Of a stretch of DNA of 64,000 bases, positions 36,140 through 44,228 are shown piece after piece. Both the position numbers and the translations under genes were made by a program. The stretch's first letter is position 1, and each line of letters starts with the position of its first letter. The stretch is from Phenylobacterium glaciei. Its GTDB lineage: Bacteria; Pseudomonadota; Alphaproteobacteria; Caulobacterales; Caulobacteraceae. The notes under the pieces are model-generated. The model was not told the DNA's origin, ran no database searches, and saw only the letters and a program-made list of their open reading frames with translations. The stretch spans positions 3,745,501-3,809,500 of the forward strand of contig NZ_JAGSGD010000001.1 of NCBI RefSeq assembly GCF_016772415.1. The letters are read 5' to 3'.

Positions 36140-36930
36140 CACCATCCTCCTGAAGACCCACCGCCGCCGAACGACCCGCCGCCGCCGCTGAAGCCACCAC
36201 CACCACCGCCGCCGCCCCAGCTGCCGCCGCCGCGACCGCCGCCCGAAAACAGCAGGGGCAGCAGCCACCACATACCGCCGCCACGGCGCCCGCGGCCGCC
36301 ACGACCGCCGCGCAGGATGCCGCTGAGCACCCAGAAGATGATCAGCACGATGAAGATGATCGGAATGCCGCCACCGCTGGAATGGCTCTGCGCCTTGGGG
36401 GGCGCCGCGGCGATCGCCTTGGCCTGATCGTCGGGCAGGGAGAGCTGGCCGATCACCGCCTCGGCGCCCGACATGACGCCTTCCTCCATCTTGCCGTTCC
36501 GGAAGGCGGGCAGGATCTTGGTCTGAATGATCACACTGGACAGCGCGTCGGTCAGCACGCCTTCCAGGCCGTAGCCGACGTCGATCCGCACCTTCTTGTC
36601 GTTGGGCGCCACCAGCAGCAGGACCCCGTCATTGCGGGTCTTGTCGCCGATGCCCCAGGCGCGGCCAAGCTGATAGCCGTAGTCCTCGATCTCATAGCCG
36701 CCGAGGTCGGGCAGGGTCGCCACCACCATCTGCCGGCCGGTCTTGGTCTCCAGGTCGGCCAGCTCACCGGTGAGCTTTTGCTCGGCTTCCGGCGAGAGAA
36801 GATTGGCGTTGTCCACCACCCGCCCGGTGAGCGGCGGGAACTTGGGGGCGGCCATCGCCACCCCCGCGCTCACGACGAGGCCGAGGACCGCGAGGACCAG
36901 CAGCCCCCGCAGTCCCTTGCGCGCGGTCAT
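36139..36930 (-). CDS. TPM-domain (YgcG-like) protein with glycine-rich tail
   Basis: A 263-aa protein: signal peptide or anchor (LLVLAVLGLVVSAGVAMAA), TPM domain (about 30-175; VVDNANLLSPEAEQKL, GRQMVVATLPDL, NDGVLLLVAPNDKKVRIDVGYGLEG), one membrane helix (IPIIFIVLIIFWVLSGIL), then a low-complexity tail of Gly/Ser repeats with Trp and Phe. The tail is typical for this family and probably disordered. It overlaps lemA by 4 bases and the next TPM gene by 1 base, so all three are translated together at the membrane. Confidence 0.9.
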   Translation of the reverse strand: MTARKGLRGLLVLAVLGLVVSAGVAMAAPKFPPLTGRVVDNANLLSPEAEQKLTGELADLETKTGRQMVVATLPDLGGYEIEDYGYQLGRAWGIGDKTRNDGVLLLVAPNDKKVRIDVGYGLEGVLTDALSSVIIQTKILPAFRNGKMEEGVMSGAEAVIGQLSLPDDQAKAIAAAPPKAQSHSSGGGIPIIFIVLIIFWVLSGILRGGRGGRGRRGGGMWWLLPLLFSGGGRGGGSWGGGGGGGGFSGGGGSFGGGGSSGGW

Positions 36931-37604
36931 TGGGCCGGCGCGGCCGGCAAGGTGGACACCGCGGGCGCCGTGGTCGGCGAGAAGCTGACGCTGGGCGCGG
37001 CCTGGGCCGCGGCGTTGGCCTGGAACATCACCATCGGCTTGGAGCCGCTATGGACGGTGGAAGCCCAGAAGCTGTTGGGGAACTTGCGGAATTCCAGATT
37101 GTAGTCGCGGACCGCCTCATTGTAGTCGCGGCGCGACACGGTGATGCGGTTTTCGGTGCCTTCCAGCTGGCTTTGCAGGGCCAGGAAGTTCTGGTTGGAC
37201 TTCAGGTCCGGATAGCTCTCCTGGATCATCATCAGCCGGCCAAGTACGCCCGACAGCTTGTCCTGGGCGGCGGCGTATTGCTGGAACTGGGCCGGGTTGG
37301 TCAGGGTCGAGGCGTCCACCTTGACCTGGGTCGCCGAGGCGCGGGCCTCGGTGACGGCGACGAGAACGCTCTTTTCCTGGGCGGCGTAGCCCTTCACGGT
37401 CTCGACGAGGTTGGGGATCAGATCGGCGCGACGCTGATACTGGTTCTGGACCTCGGCCCACTGGGCCTTGGCGCGCTCTTCCTTGGTGGGGATGTTGTTG
37501 ATCCCGCAGCCGACGATCAGGACAGGCGCGAGCACCAGCAGGGCGGCGCGCGCGAGGCGATTGCGAAGCGTGGACAAGGTATGTGGCTCCCTAAGAGCAG
37601 GCAT
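36927..37604 (-). CDS. lemA: LemA-family lipoprotein
   Basis: A 225-aa LemA protein. A lipobox-like LIVGCG ends the hydrophobic N-terminal segment, so lipid anchoring at Cys is likely. The family core is visible: QWAEVQNQYQRRADLIPNLVETVKGYA, a helical stretch, NFLALQSQLEGTENRI and RRDYNEAVRDYN, then FPNSFWA. LemA acts with TPM proteins at the membrane in a role that is not well defined. The ATG at 37604 gives a slightly long leader; a TTG at 37577 is an alternative. It heads the three-gene operon. Confidence 0.9.
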   Translation of the reverse strand: MPALREPHTLSTLRNRLARAALLVLAPVLIVGCGINNIPTKEERAKAQWAEVQNQYQRRADLIPNLVETVKGYAAQEKSVLVAVTEARASATQVKVDASTLTNPAQFQQYAAAQDKLSGVLGRLMMIQESYPDLKSNQNFLALQSQLEGTENRITVSRRDYNEAVRDYNLEFRKFPNSFWASTVHSGSKPMVMFQANAAAQAAPSVSFSPTTAPAVSTLPAAPAQ

Positions 37605-37810
37605 CAGGATCAGGCCTGACTACGCGAACTATGTGGCCCCGTCCTCGATCCGGCGCAACGGCTGGTGGATGAAGCTTTGGTAAGCGAGGACCGCTGGTCA
37701 AGGCGAAACAGTATTGCGCCGCAAAAGGTCTCACTGCCACGCTCTACGACATCACCACAGCCCTGGGCCCGATCCTGGCATGCGGCCACCGGTTGCCTGG
37801 AGTTTCGCCT
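37605..37810. other. Intergenic region with a possible coding relic
   Basis: About 206 bp between the lemA start and the exporter stop. A plus-strand frame from 37673 reads a protein-like stretch (AKQYCAAKGLTATLYDITTA, then LGPILACGH) with no start codon and no obvious end before it enters the antisense of the exporter gene. It could be the remnant of a lost gene or chance. The region must also contain the lemA promoter. Confidence 0.3.
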
Positions 37811-38914
37811 TCAGCCCAGCAGCAGCATCGCCAGGACCCAGCCCAGCACGACCAAGGTCTCGGCGACGATCAACAGGACCGGCTTCCAGCCGACATAGAC
37901 CAGTTCGCCCAGGGAGGTCTTGGCGCCCAGGGCGGCGATGGCGGTGACCAGGCACCAGCGCGAGGCGTCGCTGGTCTGCTCCATCAGGTTGGCGGCCACG
38001 ACCCCCGAGGAGTTGACCGCCACCAGGGCCACGAAGCCCAGCAGGAACATCGGCACCAGGGGCGGCCGTTTACCCGAAGGTCCGGCGGTCATCTTGGAGC
38101 GGAACATCAGGGCCACCACCACGATGGTGGGCAGCAGCAGGGCGACGCGGAACAGTTTGACGATGGTGGCGGTGTCGCCGGTCTCCTTGGAGACCCCGTA
38201 GCCGGCCCCCACCACCTGGGCCACGTCGTGGATGGTGGCGCCCAGGAACACCCCGGTCTGGGTGTGGGTCAGGCCCAGCATGCCGGCGATCACCGGATAG
38301 ATGACCATGGCCACGGTGGAGAGCGTGGTGACGCCGACCACGGTCAAGGTCGTGTCCCGCTCGCGGGTTGGCGAGGGCGGCAGGACCGAGGACAGGGCCA
38401 GCGCCGCCGAGGCGCCGCAGATGGCCACCGCGCCGCCGGTGAGGATGCCGAAGTCCGGCTTCAGCTTCAGCACCCGCGACAGGGCCCAGCCCGCCAGGAT
38501 GGTGAGGATCACCCCGCCCGCGGCGATCACCAGCACCTTGCCGCCCAGCGAACTGACCTGGTCGAGGGTGATCCGCGCGCCCAGCAGGGCGACGCCGAGG
38601 CGCAGGACGGTGCGGCCCATGAAGTCGATGCCCGGGCGGCAGCGAGGATCCTGGCCGACGAAGTTCACCGCCATGCCCAGCAGCAGGGCGAACAGCATGA
38701 CCGGCGCGCCATAGTGGTCGGCCAGCCAGGTGGCGGCGAGCGCCACGACGACGGCGATCAGGCCGCCGGGCATGATCCGCTGGGCGGCGCGGTAGAGCCG
38801 GAGGTAGCCCGGCGTACCGGCCGGCGCGGGCGCCATGACCGGCACCCCTTCGAGCGAGTCGAAGGAGGCGAAGGCGAACTCGTGTTGCTCGGGCTCGCCG
38901 GAGTGAGGCGTCAC
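37811..38914 (-). CDS. YeiH-family putative sulfate/sulfite exporter
   Basis: A 367-aa inner-membrane protein with about 10 hydrophobic segments. Family landmarks include MPGGLIAVVVALAATWLA, LRLGVALLGARITLDQV, GGAVAICGASAALAL and IHDVAQVVGAGYGVS. Members are annotated as putative sulfate exporters. The start (GTG at 38914) overlaps the stop of the SsuD-like gene by 4 bases. Direct coupling to a desulfonating monooxygenase suggests that it expels sulfite or sulfate set free in the cytoplasm, which fits the family annotation but is not proven. Confidence 0.87.
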   Translation of the reverse strand: MTPHSGEPEQHEFAFASFDSLEGVPVMAPAPAGTPGYLRLYRAAQRIMPGGLIAVVVALAATWLADHYGAPVMLFALLLGMAVNFVGQDPRCRPGIDFMGRTVLRLGVALLGARITLDQVSSLGGKVLVIAAGGVILTILAGWALSRVLKLKPDFGILTGGAVAICGASAALALSSVLPPSPTRERDTTLTVVGVTTLSTVAMVIYPVIAGMLGLTHTQTGVFLGATIHDVAQVVGAGYGVSKETGDTATIVKLFRVALLLPTIVVVALMFRSKMTAGPSGKRPPLVPMFLLGFVALVAVNSSGVVAANLMEQTSDASRWCLVTAIAALGAKTSLGELVYVGWKPVLLIVAETLVVLGWVLAMLLLG

Positions 38915-39978
38915 GGCAGCAGCGGCCCGTGGTTCAACCTGGGCAGGACGTGGCGGGCGAACAGGTCGGCCTCGGCGGCGTGCGGATAGCCCGAGAGGAT
39001 GAAGGCGTCGATGCCCATGGCCTGGTAGGCCTGCAGCTTGGCCAGCACCTGGTCGGGATCGCCGACAATGGCCGCCCCGCAGCCCGAGCGGGCCCGGCCG
39101 ATGCCGGTCCAGAGGTTGGCCTCGGCATAGCCGTCATCGGAGGCGCTCTCGCGCAGCTCGGCCTGGCGACGGACCCCCACCGACTGGCTGTCCAGGGACT
39201 TGGCACGGATGGCGTCGCCGGCCGGGGCGTCGAGGTGGGAGAGCAGACGCTCTGCGGCGGCGCGGGCGTCGGCTTCGGTCTCGCGGACCACCACGTGGAC
39301 GCGGTAGCCGAACTTCAGCTTGCGGCCGTGCCTGGTGGCCCGCGCGGTCATGTCGGCGAGGATCTCCTTCACCGCCTCCTGCTTGTCGGGCCACATCAGA
39401 TAGACGTCGCAGCCCTTGGCGGCGGCCTCGCGGGCGTCCTCCGACAGGCCGCCGAAATAGAACTGCGGCGACTTGCCCGAAACCGTGCGGATGCGCGGCG
39501 GCTCCACCTTCAGCCTATAGAACTCACCGTCGAAATCGAGCGCCTCGCCGTTCAGCAGGGTGCGCAGAATGTGCATGGTCTCCACCGTGCGGGCGTAGCG
39601 CGGGGCGCTGGCCAGGGTCTCGCCGGGCATGTCGCTGGAGATGATGTTGATGGTCAGGCGGCCGTTCAGCATCTGGTCGATGGTGGCCAGCTGGCGGGCC
39701 AGCTGCGGCGGCCACATCTCGCCGCAGCGGATGGCGGCCAACAGGCGCATGCGCTGCAGCAGGGGCGCGATGCCGGCGGCGAAGGCCAGGGTGTCGATGC
39801 CCAGGCCATAGCCGGACGGCAGCAGGATGTTGTCGAAGCCGCCCTTCTCCGCGGTCAGCGCGATGTTGCGGCAATGCTCCCAGCTCGAGGCCAGAGCCGG
39901 GTCCGGCACGCCGAGGAACTCGTAGTCGTCATCGCAGAGCGCCGAGAACCAGGAGACTTCGCAAGGGGCTTGGGTCAC
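38911..39978 (-). CDS. SsuD-like FMNH2-dependent alkanesulfonate monooxygenase (LLM class)
   Basis: A 355-aa flavin-dependent monooxygenase of the bacterial luciferase-like family. It follows E. coli SsuD along its whole length by eye: WEHCRNIALTAEKGGFDNILLPSG, RQLATIDQMLNGRLTINIIS, FYFGGLSEDAREAAAK, then FGYRVHVVVRETEADARAAAERLLSHLD and LSGYPHAAEADLF. SsuD cleaves alkanesulfonates to an aldehyde and sulfite with FMNH2 and oxygen. The GTG at 39978 overlaps the aldo/keto reductase stop by 4 bases and is preferred over a longer frame. No ssuE flavin reductase or ABC transporter is adjacent. Confidence 0.87.
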   Translation of the reverse strand: MTQAPCEVSWFSALCDDDYEFLGVPDPALASSWEHCRNIALTAEKGGFDNILLPSGYGLGIDTLAFAAGIAPLLQRMRLLAAIRCGEMWPPQLARQLATIDQMLNGRLTINIISSDMPGETLASAPRYARTVETMHILRTLLNGEALDFDGEFYRLKVEPPRIRTVSGKSPQFYFGGLSEDAREAAAKGCDVYLMWPDKQEAVKEILADMTARATRHGRKLKFGYRVHVVVRETEADARAAAERLLSHLDAPAGDAIRAKSLDSQSVGVRRQAELRESASDDGYAEANLWTGIGRARSGCGAAIVGDPDQVLAKLQAYQAMGIDAFILSGYPHAAEADLFARHVLPRLNHGPLLP

Positions 39979-40868
39979 GGCAGGGGAACTCCTCTGGCGG
40001 CGGTGAGAAGGGCGTACCACTCGGGACGGGTCAGCTGGACGTCGAGGGCCTGGGTGGCTTCCGCGATGCGGTCGGGCTGCTGCGAGCCGATGATGGGGAT
40101 GGGCTTGGAGGGATGAGCCAGGAGCCAGGCATAGGCCGCCACGGTGCGGGAAACCCCGTGGGCGGCGGCGGCCTTGTCCAGCTCGGCGCGGACCGCGATG
40201 ACCCGTTCGTCCGTCGACGGACCATCCGCCAGCCGGCCCTGGGCCAAGGGCGACCAGGCCATGACGCCCATGCCGGTCTCCAGGGCCTGATCCAGGGTCC
40301 CGTCATAGAGCGGGCCAACCACCAGGGGCGAGAACTCGATCTGCACGCAGGCGATGGGGAAGGCCAGGTGGGCCTGCAGGGCGGAAACCTGAGCGGCCGT
40401 GTGGTTGGAGAGCCCCACCTCGCCGATCTTGCCGGCGCTGCGCAGGCGCGTCAGCACCTGAGCCACCTCCGCCGGGTGGGCCAGGTGGTCGGGGCGGTGG
40501 ATTTGATAGAGGTCGATCTTCTCGACGCCCATGCGCGACAGGGAGGCCTCGACGGCGCTCTCCAGATAGGCGGCGCTTGAGTCATAGGGCGTGCCCATGA
40601 CGATGCCGCCCTTGCTGGCCAGCACGATCTGGTCACGCAGCTGCGGGGCTTCCTTCAGCACCAGGCCGAACAGGGCCTCGGCCGCGCCGAAGGGCTCATC
40701 ATTGTCGGGGCCGTAGATGTCGGCGGTGTCGAGGAAGGTCAGACCCGCGGCGATCGCGGCCTCGACCCGGGCGCGCGCGGCCTTCACGTCAGAGCCCTTG
40801 AAGCGCCACATGCCCCAGGCCAGGGGCGACACCGCGAGGGAGCTCTTGCCGAGGGACGATTTGGTCAT
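39975..40868 (-). CDS. Aldo/keto reductase
   Basis: A 297-aa NADPH-dependent oxidoreductase of the YdhF-like group. The catalytic tetrad is visible: Asp and Tyr in FLDTADIYG, Lys in VLASKGG and His in YQIHRPDH. Cofactor-binding elements include GEVGLSNH, WSPLAQGRL and the late IIGSQQPDRI. It is the first gene of the operon with the SsuD-like and YeiH-like genes, so a natural role is to reduce the aldehyde left after desulfonation; this is inference. It diverges from the MFS transporter across a region with a perfect inverted repeat (40944-40958). Confidence 0.9.
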   Translation of the reverse strand: MTKSSLGKSSLAVSPLAWGMWRFKGSDVKAARARVEAAIAAGLTFLDTADIYGPDNDEPFGAAEALFGLVLKEAPQLRDQIVLASKGGIVMGTPYDSSAAYLESAVEASLSRMGVEKIDLYQIHRPDHLAHPAEVAQVLTRLRSAGKIGEVGLSNHTAAQVSALQAHLAFPIACVQIEFSPLVVGPLYDGTLDQALETGMGVMAWSPLAQGRLADGPSTDERVIAVRAELDKAAAAHGVSRTVAAYAWLLAHPSKPIPIIGSQQPDRIAEATQALDVQLTRPEWYALLTAARGVPLP

Positions 40869-40943
40869 GGGTTGTGGACGCCGGCCCGAAAATGAAAAGC
40901 ATGATCAATAGCTGCGAAGCAGCACCAATGATCGGCGATGGGC

Positions 40944-40958
40944 GGAACTACAAGTTCC
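40944..40958. promoter_or_regulatory. Perfect inverted repeat in the divergent promoter region
   Basis: GGAACT-ACA-AGTTCC is a perfect 6+3+6 inverted repeat in the 143-bp gap between the aldo/keto reductase operon and the MFS gene. A GCTGC-N3-GCAGC hairpin lies just before it. It is a plausible operator, but no regulator gene is adjacent. Confidence 0.45.
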
Positions 40959-41011
40959 ACCTGCGCCGAAAATCAAATGATTCCGCGGCGCCGCCTCGGG
41001 GGATCACGACC

Positions 41012-42259
41012 ATGCCAAACGCCACGCCTCAGGCGACCGCCGCCTCCAATCTCCGTTGGGTGGTGCTGGGCCTGGTGTTCTTCGCCAGCGCCATCAACTA
41101 CGCCGACCGCCAGATCATCGCCTTGCTGAAGCCGGTGCTGGAAGCCGACCTCGGCTGGAGCAACAGCGACTATGCCGGGATCATCGAGAAGTTCCAGCTG
41201 GCCACGGCGCTGTCGCTGATGCTGGCGGGCTGGTTCGTCGACCGGGTCGGCGTGCGCAGGGGCTATGCCTGGGGCGTGGGCGTCTGGAGCTTGGCGGCCA
41301 TGGCCCACGGCGTGGCCTACACCATCGGCCACTTCACCGGCGCCCGGATCGTCCTGGCGGTCGCCGAGACGGTCAATACGCCGGCCGCCATCAAGACCAC
41401 CACGGCCTGGTTCCCGGCCAAGGAGCGGTCGCTGGCCATGGGCATCGTCAACGCCGCCCCGAACCTGGGGGCGATCTTCGTGCCGCTGCTGGCGCCGGCC
41501 CTGGCGCTGGCGCTGGGCTGGCGCGCGGCCTTCCTGATCACCGGCGGCATCGGGTTCCTCTGGCTGGCCGTCTGGCTGGTGATGGGCAAGCGCAGCGACG
41601 CGGTGGAGGCGGCCGGCGAGGTGGACGTGGCCGCCGTCGAGGGCGCCAAGACCCCCTGGCTCTCCCTGCTGGCCGACCGCCGCACCTGGGCGGTGGCGGG
41701 CGCCAAGTTCCTCACCGACATGGGCTGGTGGTTCCTGCTGTTCTGGGGCCCCGACTTCTTCCACCGTCAGTTTGGCCTGGGCCTGGGGGAGCTGGGTCCG
41801 CCGCTCGCCCTGGTCTACGGCCTGGCCGCCTGCGGGTCCTTCGCGGGGGGTTACGTCGCCAGCCGGCTGCTGGCCGCCGGGGTCAATGTGAACCTGGCGC
41901 GAAAGGGCGTGATGTTGGGCGGGGCCCTGCTGGTGCTGCCGATCCCGCTGGCGCTCGGCGCGCAGAACTACTGGCTCGCGGCCCTGGTGCTGGGCATCGC
42001 GCTCGCCGGCCACCAGGCCTTCTCCACCAATATCTTCGCCTTCACCGCCGACGTCTTCCCGGCCAAGGTGATCGGGGCGGTGATCGGCATTGGAGCGACG
42101 GCCGGGACGCTCGGTGGCTTGGCCATCCAGAGCTTCACCGGCTGGACCCTGGACAATGGCGGCGGCTACCTGCCGATGTTCGCCATCGTCGCGGCCGCCT
42201 ACCTGCTGGCCCTGCTGTGGATCCACCTGTGGGCGCCGAAGATCGTCCCGGCCGACTAG
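41012..42259 (+). CDS. MFS transporter, hexuronate (ExuT)-type
   Basis: A 415-aa major facilitator with 12 predicted membrane segments. The signature INYADRQIIALLKPVLEADLGWS at the first helix/loop, the RVGVRRGYAWG loop and the ETVNTPAAIKTTTAWFPAKERSLAMG segment are typical of the anion:cation symporter group that includes ExuT. It probably imports a sugar acid or related organic anion by proton symport. The ATG at 41012 directly precedes the family N-terminus; the longer frame is not conserved-looking. It ends overlapping the galM stop by 4 bases on the other strand. Whether it serves the galactose operon is open. Confidence 0.85.
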   Translation: MPNATPQATAASNLRWVVLGLVFFASAINYADRQIIALLKPVLEADLGWSNSDYAGIIEKFQLATALSLMLAGWFVDRVGVRRGYAWGVGVWSLAAMAHGVAYTIGHFTGARIVLAVAETVNTPAAIKTTTAWFPAKERSLAMGIVNAAPNLGAIFVPLLAPALALALGWRAAFLITGGIGFLWLAVWLVMGKRSDAVEAAGEVDVAAVEGAKTPWLSLLADRRTWAVAGAKFLTDMGWWFLLFWGPDFFHRQFGLGLGELGPPLALVYGLAACGSFAGGYVASRLLAAGVNVNLARKGVMLGGALLVLPIPLALGAQNYWLAALVLGIALAGHQAFSTNIFAFTADVFPAKVIGAVIGIGATAGTLGGLAIQSFTGWTLDNGGGYLPMFAIVAAAYLLALLWIHLWAPKIVPAD

Positions 42260-43227
42260 CCCAGCTTGAACACCGTGGTGGTCTTCAGCACCACGCCGGG
42301 CCGCAGGAGGGCCGGCAGGAAGTTGGCATGGTTGGGGGCGTCGGGCGCATGCTGCGTCTCCAGCGCCAAGCCGCCCCAGCCGGTATAGGCGGTCAGGCAG
42401 GGCTCGGTGGTGTCGATCTGCAGGGACCTGCCCGAGCCGGCATGGGTCAGGCGCGCGGCCGGCGCCAGGGCGCCGCGCTTCTTCTCGGTGAGCACGAAGG
42501 TGTGGTCGAGATCGGCGGTCAGAGTACGGGGCTGGCGGTAGTCGAGGTCGGTCCCGGCGACCGGAAGCACTTCGCCGGTCGGCAGCAGGGAGCCGTCCGT
42601 CACCAGCACCCCGTCGGCCAGGATCTGCAGTTCGTGGTCACGGACGTGGCGCGAGTTCAGCCCGCCCAGATTCCAGTAGGTGTGGTTGGTGAGGTTCACC
42701 ACCGTGGGCGCCGTCGTCGTCGCCGAGATGTCCAGCCGCAGCTCATTACCCCGGGTCAGCTCGTAGACAGCCTGCACCGACAGCTCGCCGGGAAAGCCCA
42801 TGTCACCGTCAGGGCTGACGTGGTTGAGGGTCAGCTTGGCGCCGACCCGGGTCTCCTGGGCCTTGGCCGCCCACACCGTCTTGTCGAAGCCGACGCCGCC
42901 GCCGTGCAGGCAATTGGCCCCCTCGTTGCGATCCAGGTCGTAGTCGCGGCCGTCGATGGAGAACTGGCCCCCGGCGATCCGCCCGGCATAGCGCCCCACC
43001 AGGCAGCCGAAATAGCGCGGGCTTTCCAGGTAGCGTTCCAGATGGTCATAGCCCAGCACGATGTCGTCCAGCTCGCCGTCGCGATCCGGCGCCCGGATCG
43101 ACTGGATGGCGCCCCCATAGGTGAGGATGCGCACCGAGACGCCGTGGACGTTGGTCAGGGTATAGGCGTCCACCATCCGGCCGTCGGGCAGATGGCTCAG
43201 CGGCTTCATGGTGATGGGGGCGTTCAT
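42256..43227 (-). CDS. galM: Galactose mutarotase (aldose 1-epimerase)
   Basis: A 323-aa GalM that interconverts alpha and beta anomers of galactose so that GalK receives the alpha form. The beta-sandwich is complete. NLTNHTYWNL contains the catalytic His, DGDMGFPGELSVQAVYEL and GRYAGRIAGG are family landmarks, and the late catalytic Glu lies in LALETQHAPDAPNH. It overlaps galT by 4 bases (ATGA) and is the last gene of the galactose operon. Confidence 0.92.
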   Translation of the reverse strand: MNAPITMKPLSHLPDGRMVDAYTLTNVHGVSVRILTYGGAIQSIRAPDRDGELDDIVLGYDHLERYLESPRYFGCLVGRYAGRIAGGQFSIDGRDYDLDRNEGANCLHGGGVGFDKTVWAAKAQETRVGAKLTLNHVSPDGDMGFPGELSVQAVYELTRGNELRLDISATTTAPTVVNLTNHTYWNLGGLNSRHVRDHELQILADGVLVTDGSLLPTGEVLPVAGTDLDYRQPRTLTADLDHTFVLTEKKRGALAPAARLTHAGSGRSLQIDTTEPCLTAYTGWGGLALETQHAPDAPNHANFLPALLRPGVVLKTTTVFKLG

Positions 43228-44228
43228 GTCAGGTCCCGCAGACGCGCCGCGGCCTCCTCGGGCGTCAGGTCGCGTTGGGGCATGGCCAGCATCTCATAGC
43301 CCACCATGAACTTGCGCACCGAGGCCGAGCGCAGCAGCGGCGGATAGAAGTGGGCGTGCAGGGTCACGTGCGGGTGGGCCGCCCCGTCGGTGGGCCGCTG
43401 GTGGAAGCCCATGGTGTAGGGGAAGGAGACCTCGAACAGCCGGTCATAGGCCTTGGTCAGGCGCGAGAGGATGTCGGCGAGGCCGGCGCGTTCGGGCGCG
43501 GTCAGCTCGTCCAGGCCCGTGACCGACCGGCGCGGCAGCACCAGGGCCTCGAAGGGCCAGGCCGCCCAGAAGGGGACCAGGGCCACGAAGGTTTCATTGG
43601 CGCAGACGATCCGCTCTGCAGCCGCCAGTTCGCGGGCGAGATAGGCCGAGAGCAGGGTCTCGCCGTGGGCCGCCAACCCCTCGCGCTGGCGGTCGCCCTC
43701 GCGGGCCTGTTCGTTGGGGACGTGCTGCTGGGCCCAGACCTGGCCGTGGGGATGGGGATTGCTGGCCCCCATCATCTCACCGCGGTTCTCGAAGATCGTC
43801 ACCGCGCCGATGTCGGCCCGCGCCGCCAGCTCTGTGAACTGCGCGGTCCAGGTTTCCACGACGGTCTCGATCTGCGCCGGCGTCATGCCGGCCATGGTGA
43901 GGCTGTGGTCGGGGCTGTAGCAGATCACCCGGCAGAGCCCGGCCTCGGGCTCGCGCACCAGCAGCGGGTCGCCGGCCGGCGCCTCGGTCAGCCCCGGCAG
44001 CAGGGCCGGATAGTCATTGTCGAAGACATAGACGCCTTCATAGTCCGGATTTCGCACCCCACCGGCCCGCGTCACCCCGGCGCAGAGGTAGCAGCTCGGA
44101 TCGTGGGTCAGGCCGTCGCGGGGCTTGGCCTCGCTGGCCGCGCCCTGCCAGGGCCGGCTGACCCGCTGCGGCGAGACCAGCACCCAGTCGCCGGTCAGCA
44201 GGTTGAGGCGCCGTTCGGGCCGGCTCAT
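43224..44228 (-). CDS. galT: Galactose-1-phosphate uridylyltransferase
   Basis: A 334-aa GalT that exchanges UMP between UDP-glucose and galactose-1-phosphate (Leloir pathway). The active-site HPHPHGQVW motif carries the nucleophile His that forms the uridylyl intermediate. The zinc site starts with CYLCAGV, and the C-terminal HAHFYPPLLRS also fits. The gene overlaps galK and galM by 4 bases each. galE is not in the window. Confidence 0.95.
   Translation of the reverse strand: MSRPERRLNLLTGDWVLVSPQRVSRPWQGAASEAKPRDGLTHDPSCYLCAGVTRAGGVRNPDYEGVYVFDNDYPALLPGLTEAPAGDPLLVREPEAGLCRVICYSPDHSLTMAGMTPAQIETVVETWTAQFTELAARADIGAVTIFENRGEMMGASNPHPHGQVWAQQHVPNEQAREGDRQREGLAAHGETLLSAYLARELAAAERIVCANETFVALVPFWAAWPFEALVLPRRSVTGLDELTAPERAGLADILSRLTKAYDRLFEVSFPYTMGFHQRPTDGAAHPHVTLHAHFYPPLLRSASVRKFMVGYEMLAMPQRDLTPEEAAARLRDLT

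Noticed and set aside
37673..37810. Protein-like plus-strand stretch upstream of lemA
   Set aside because: It has no start codon or ribosome-binding site and merges into antisense sequence of the exporter gene; kept only as a possible relic.
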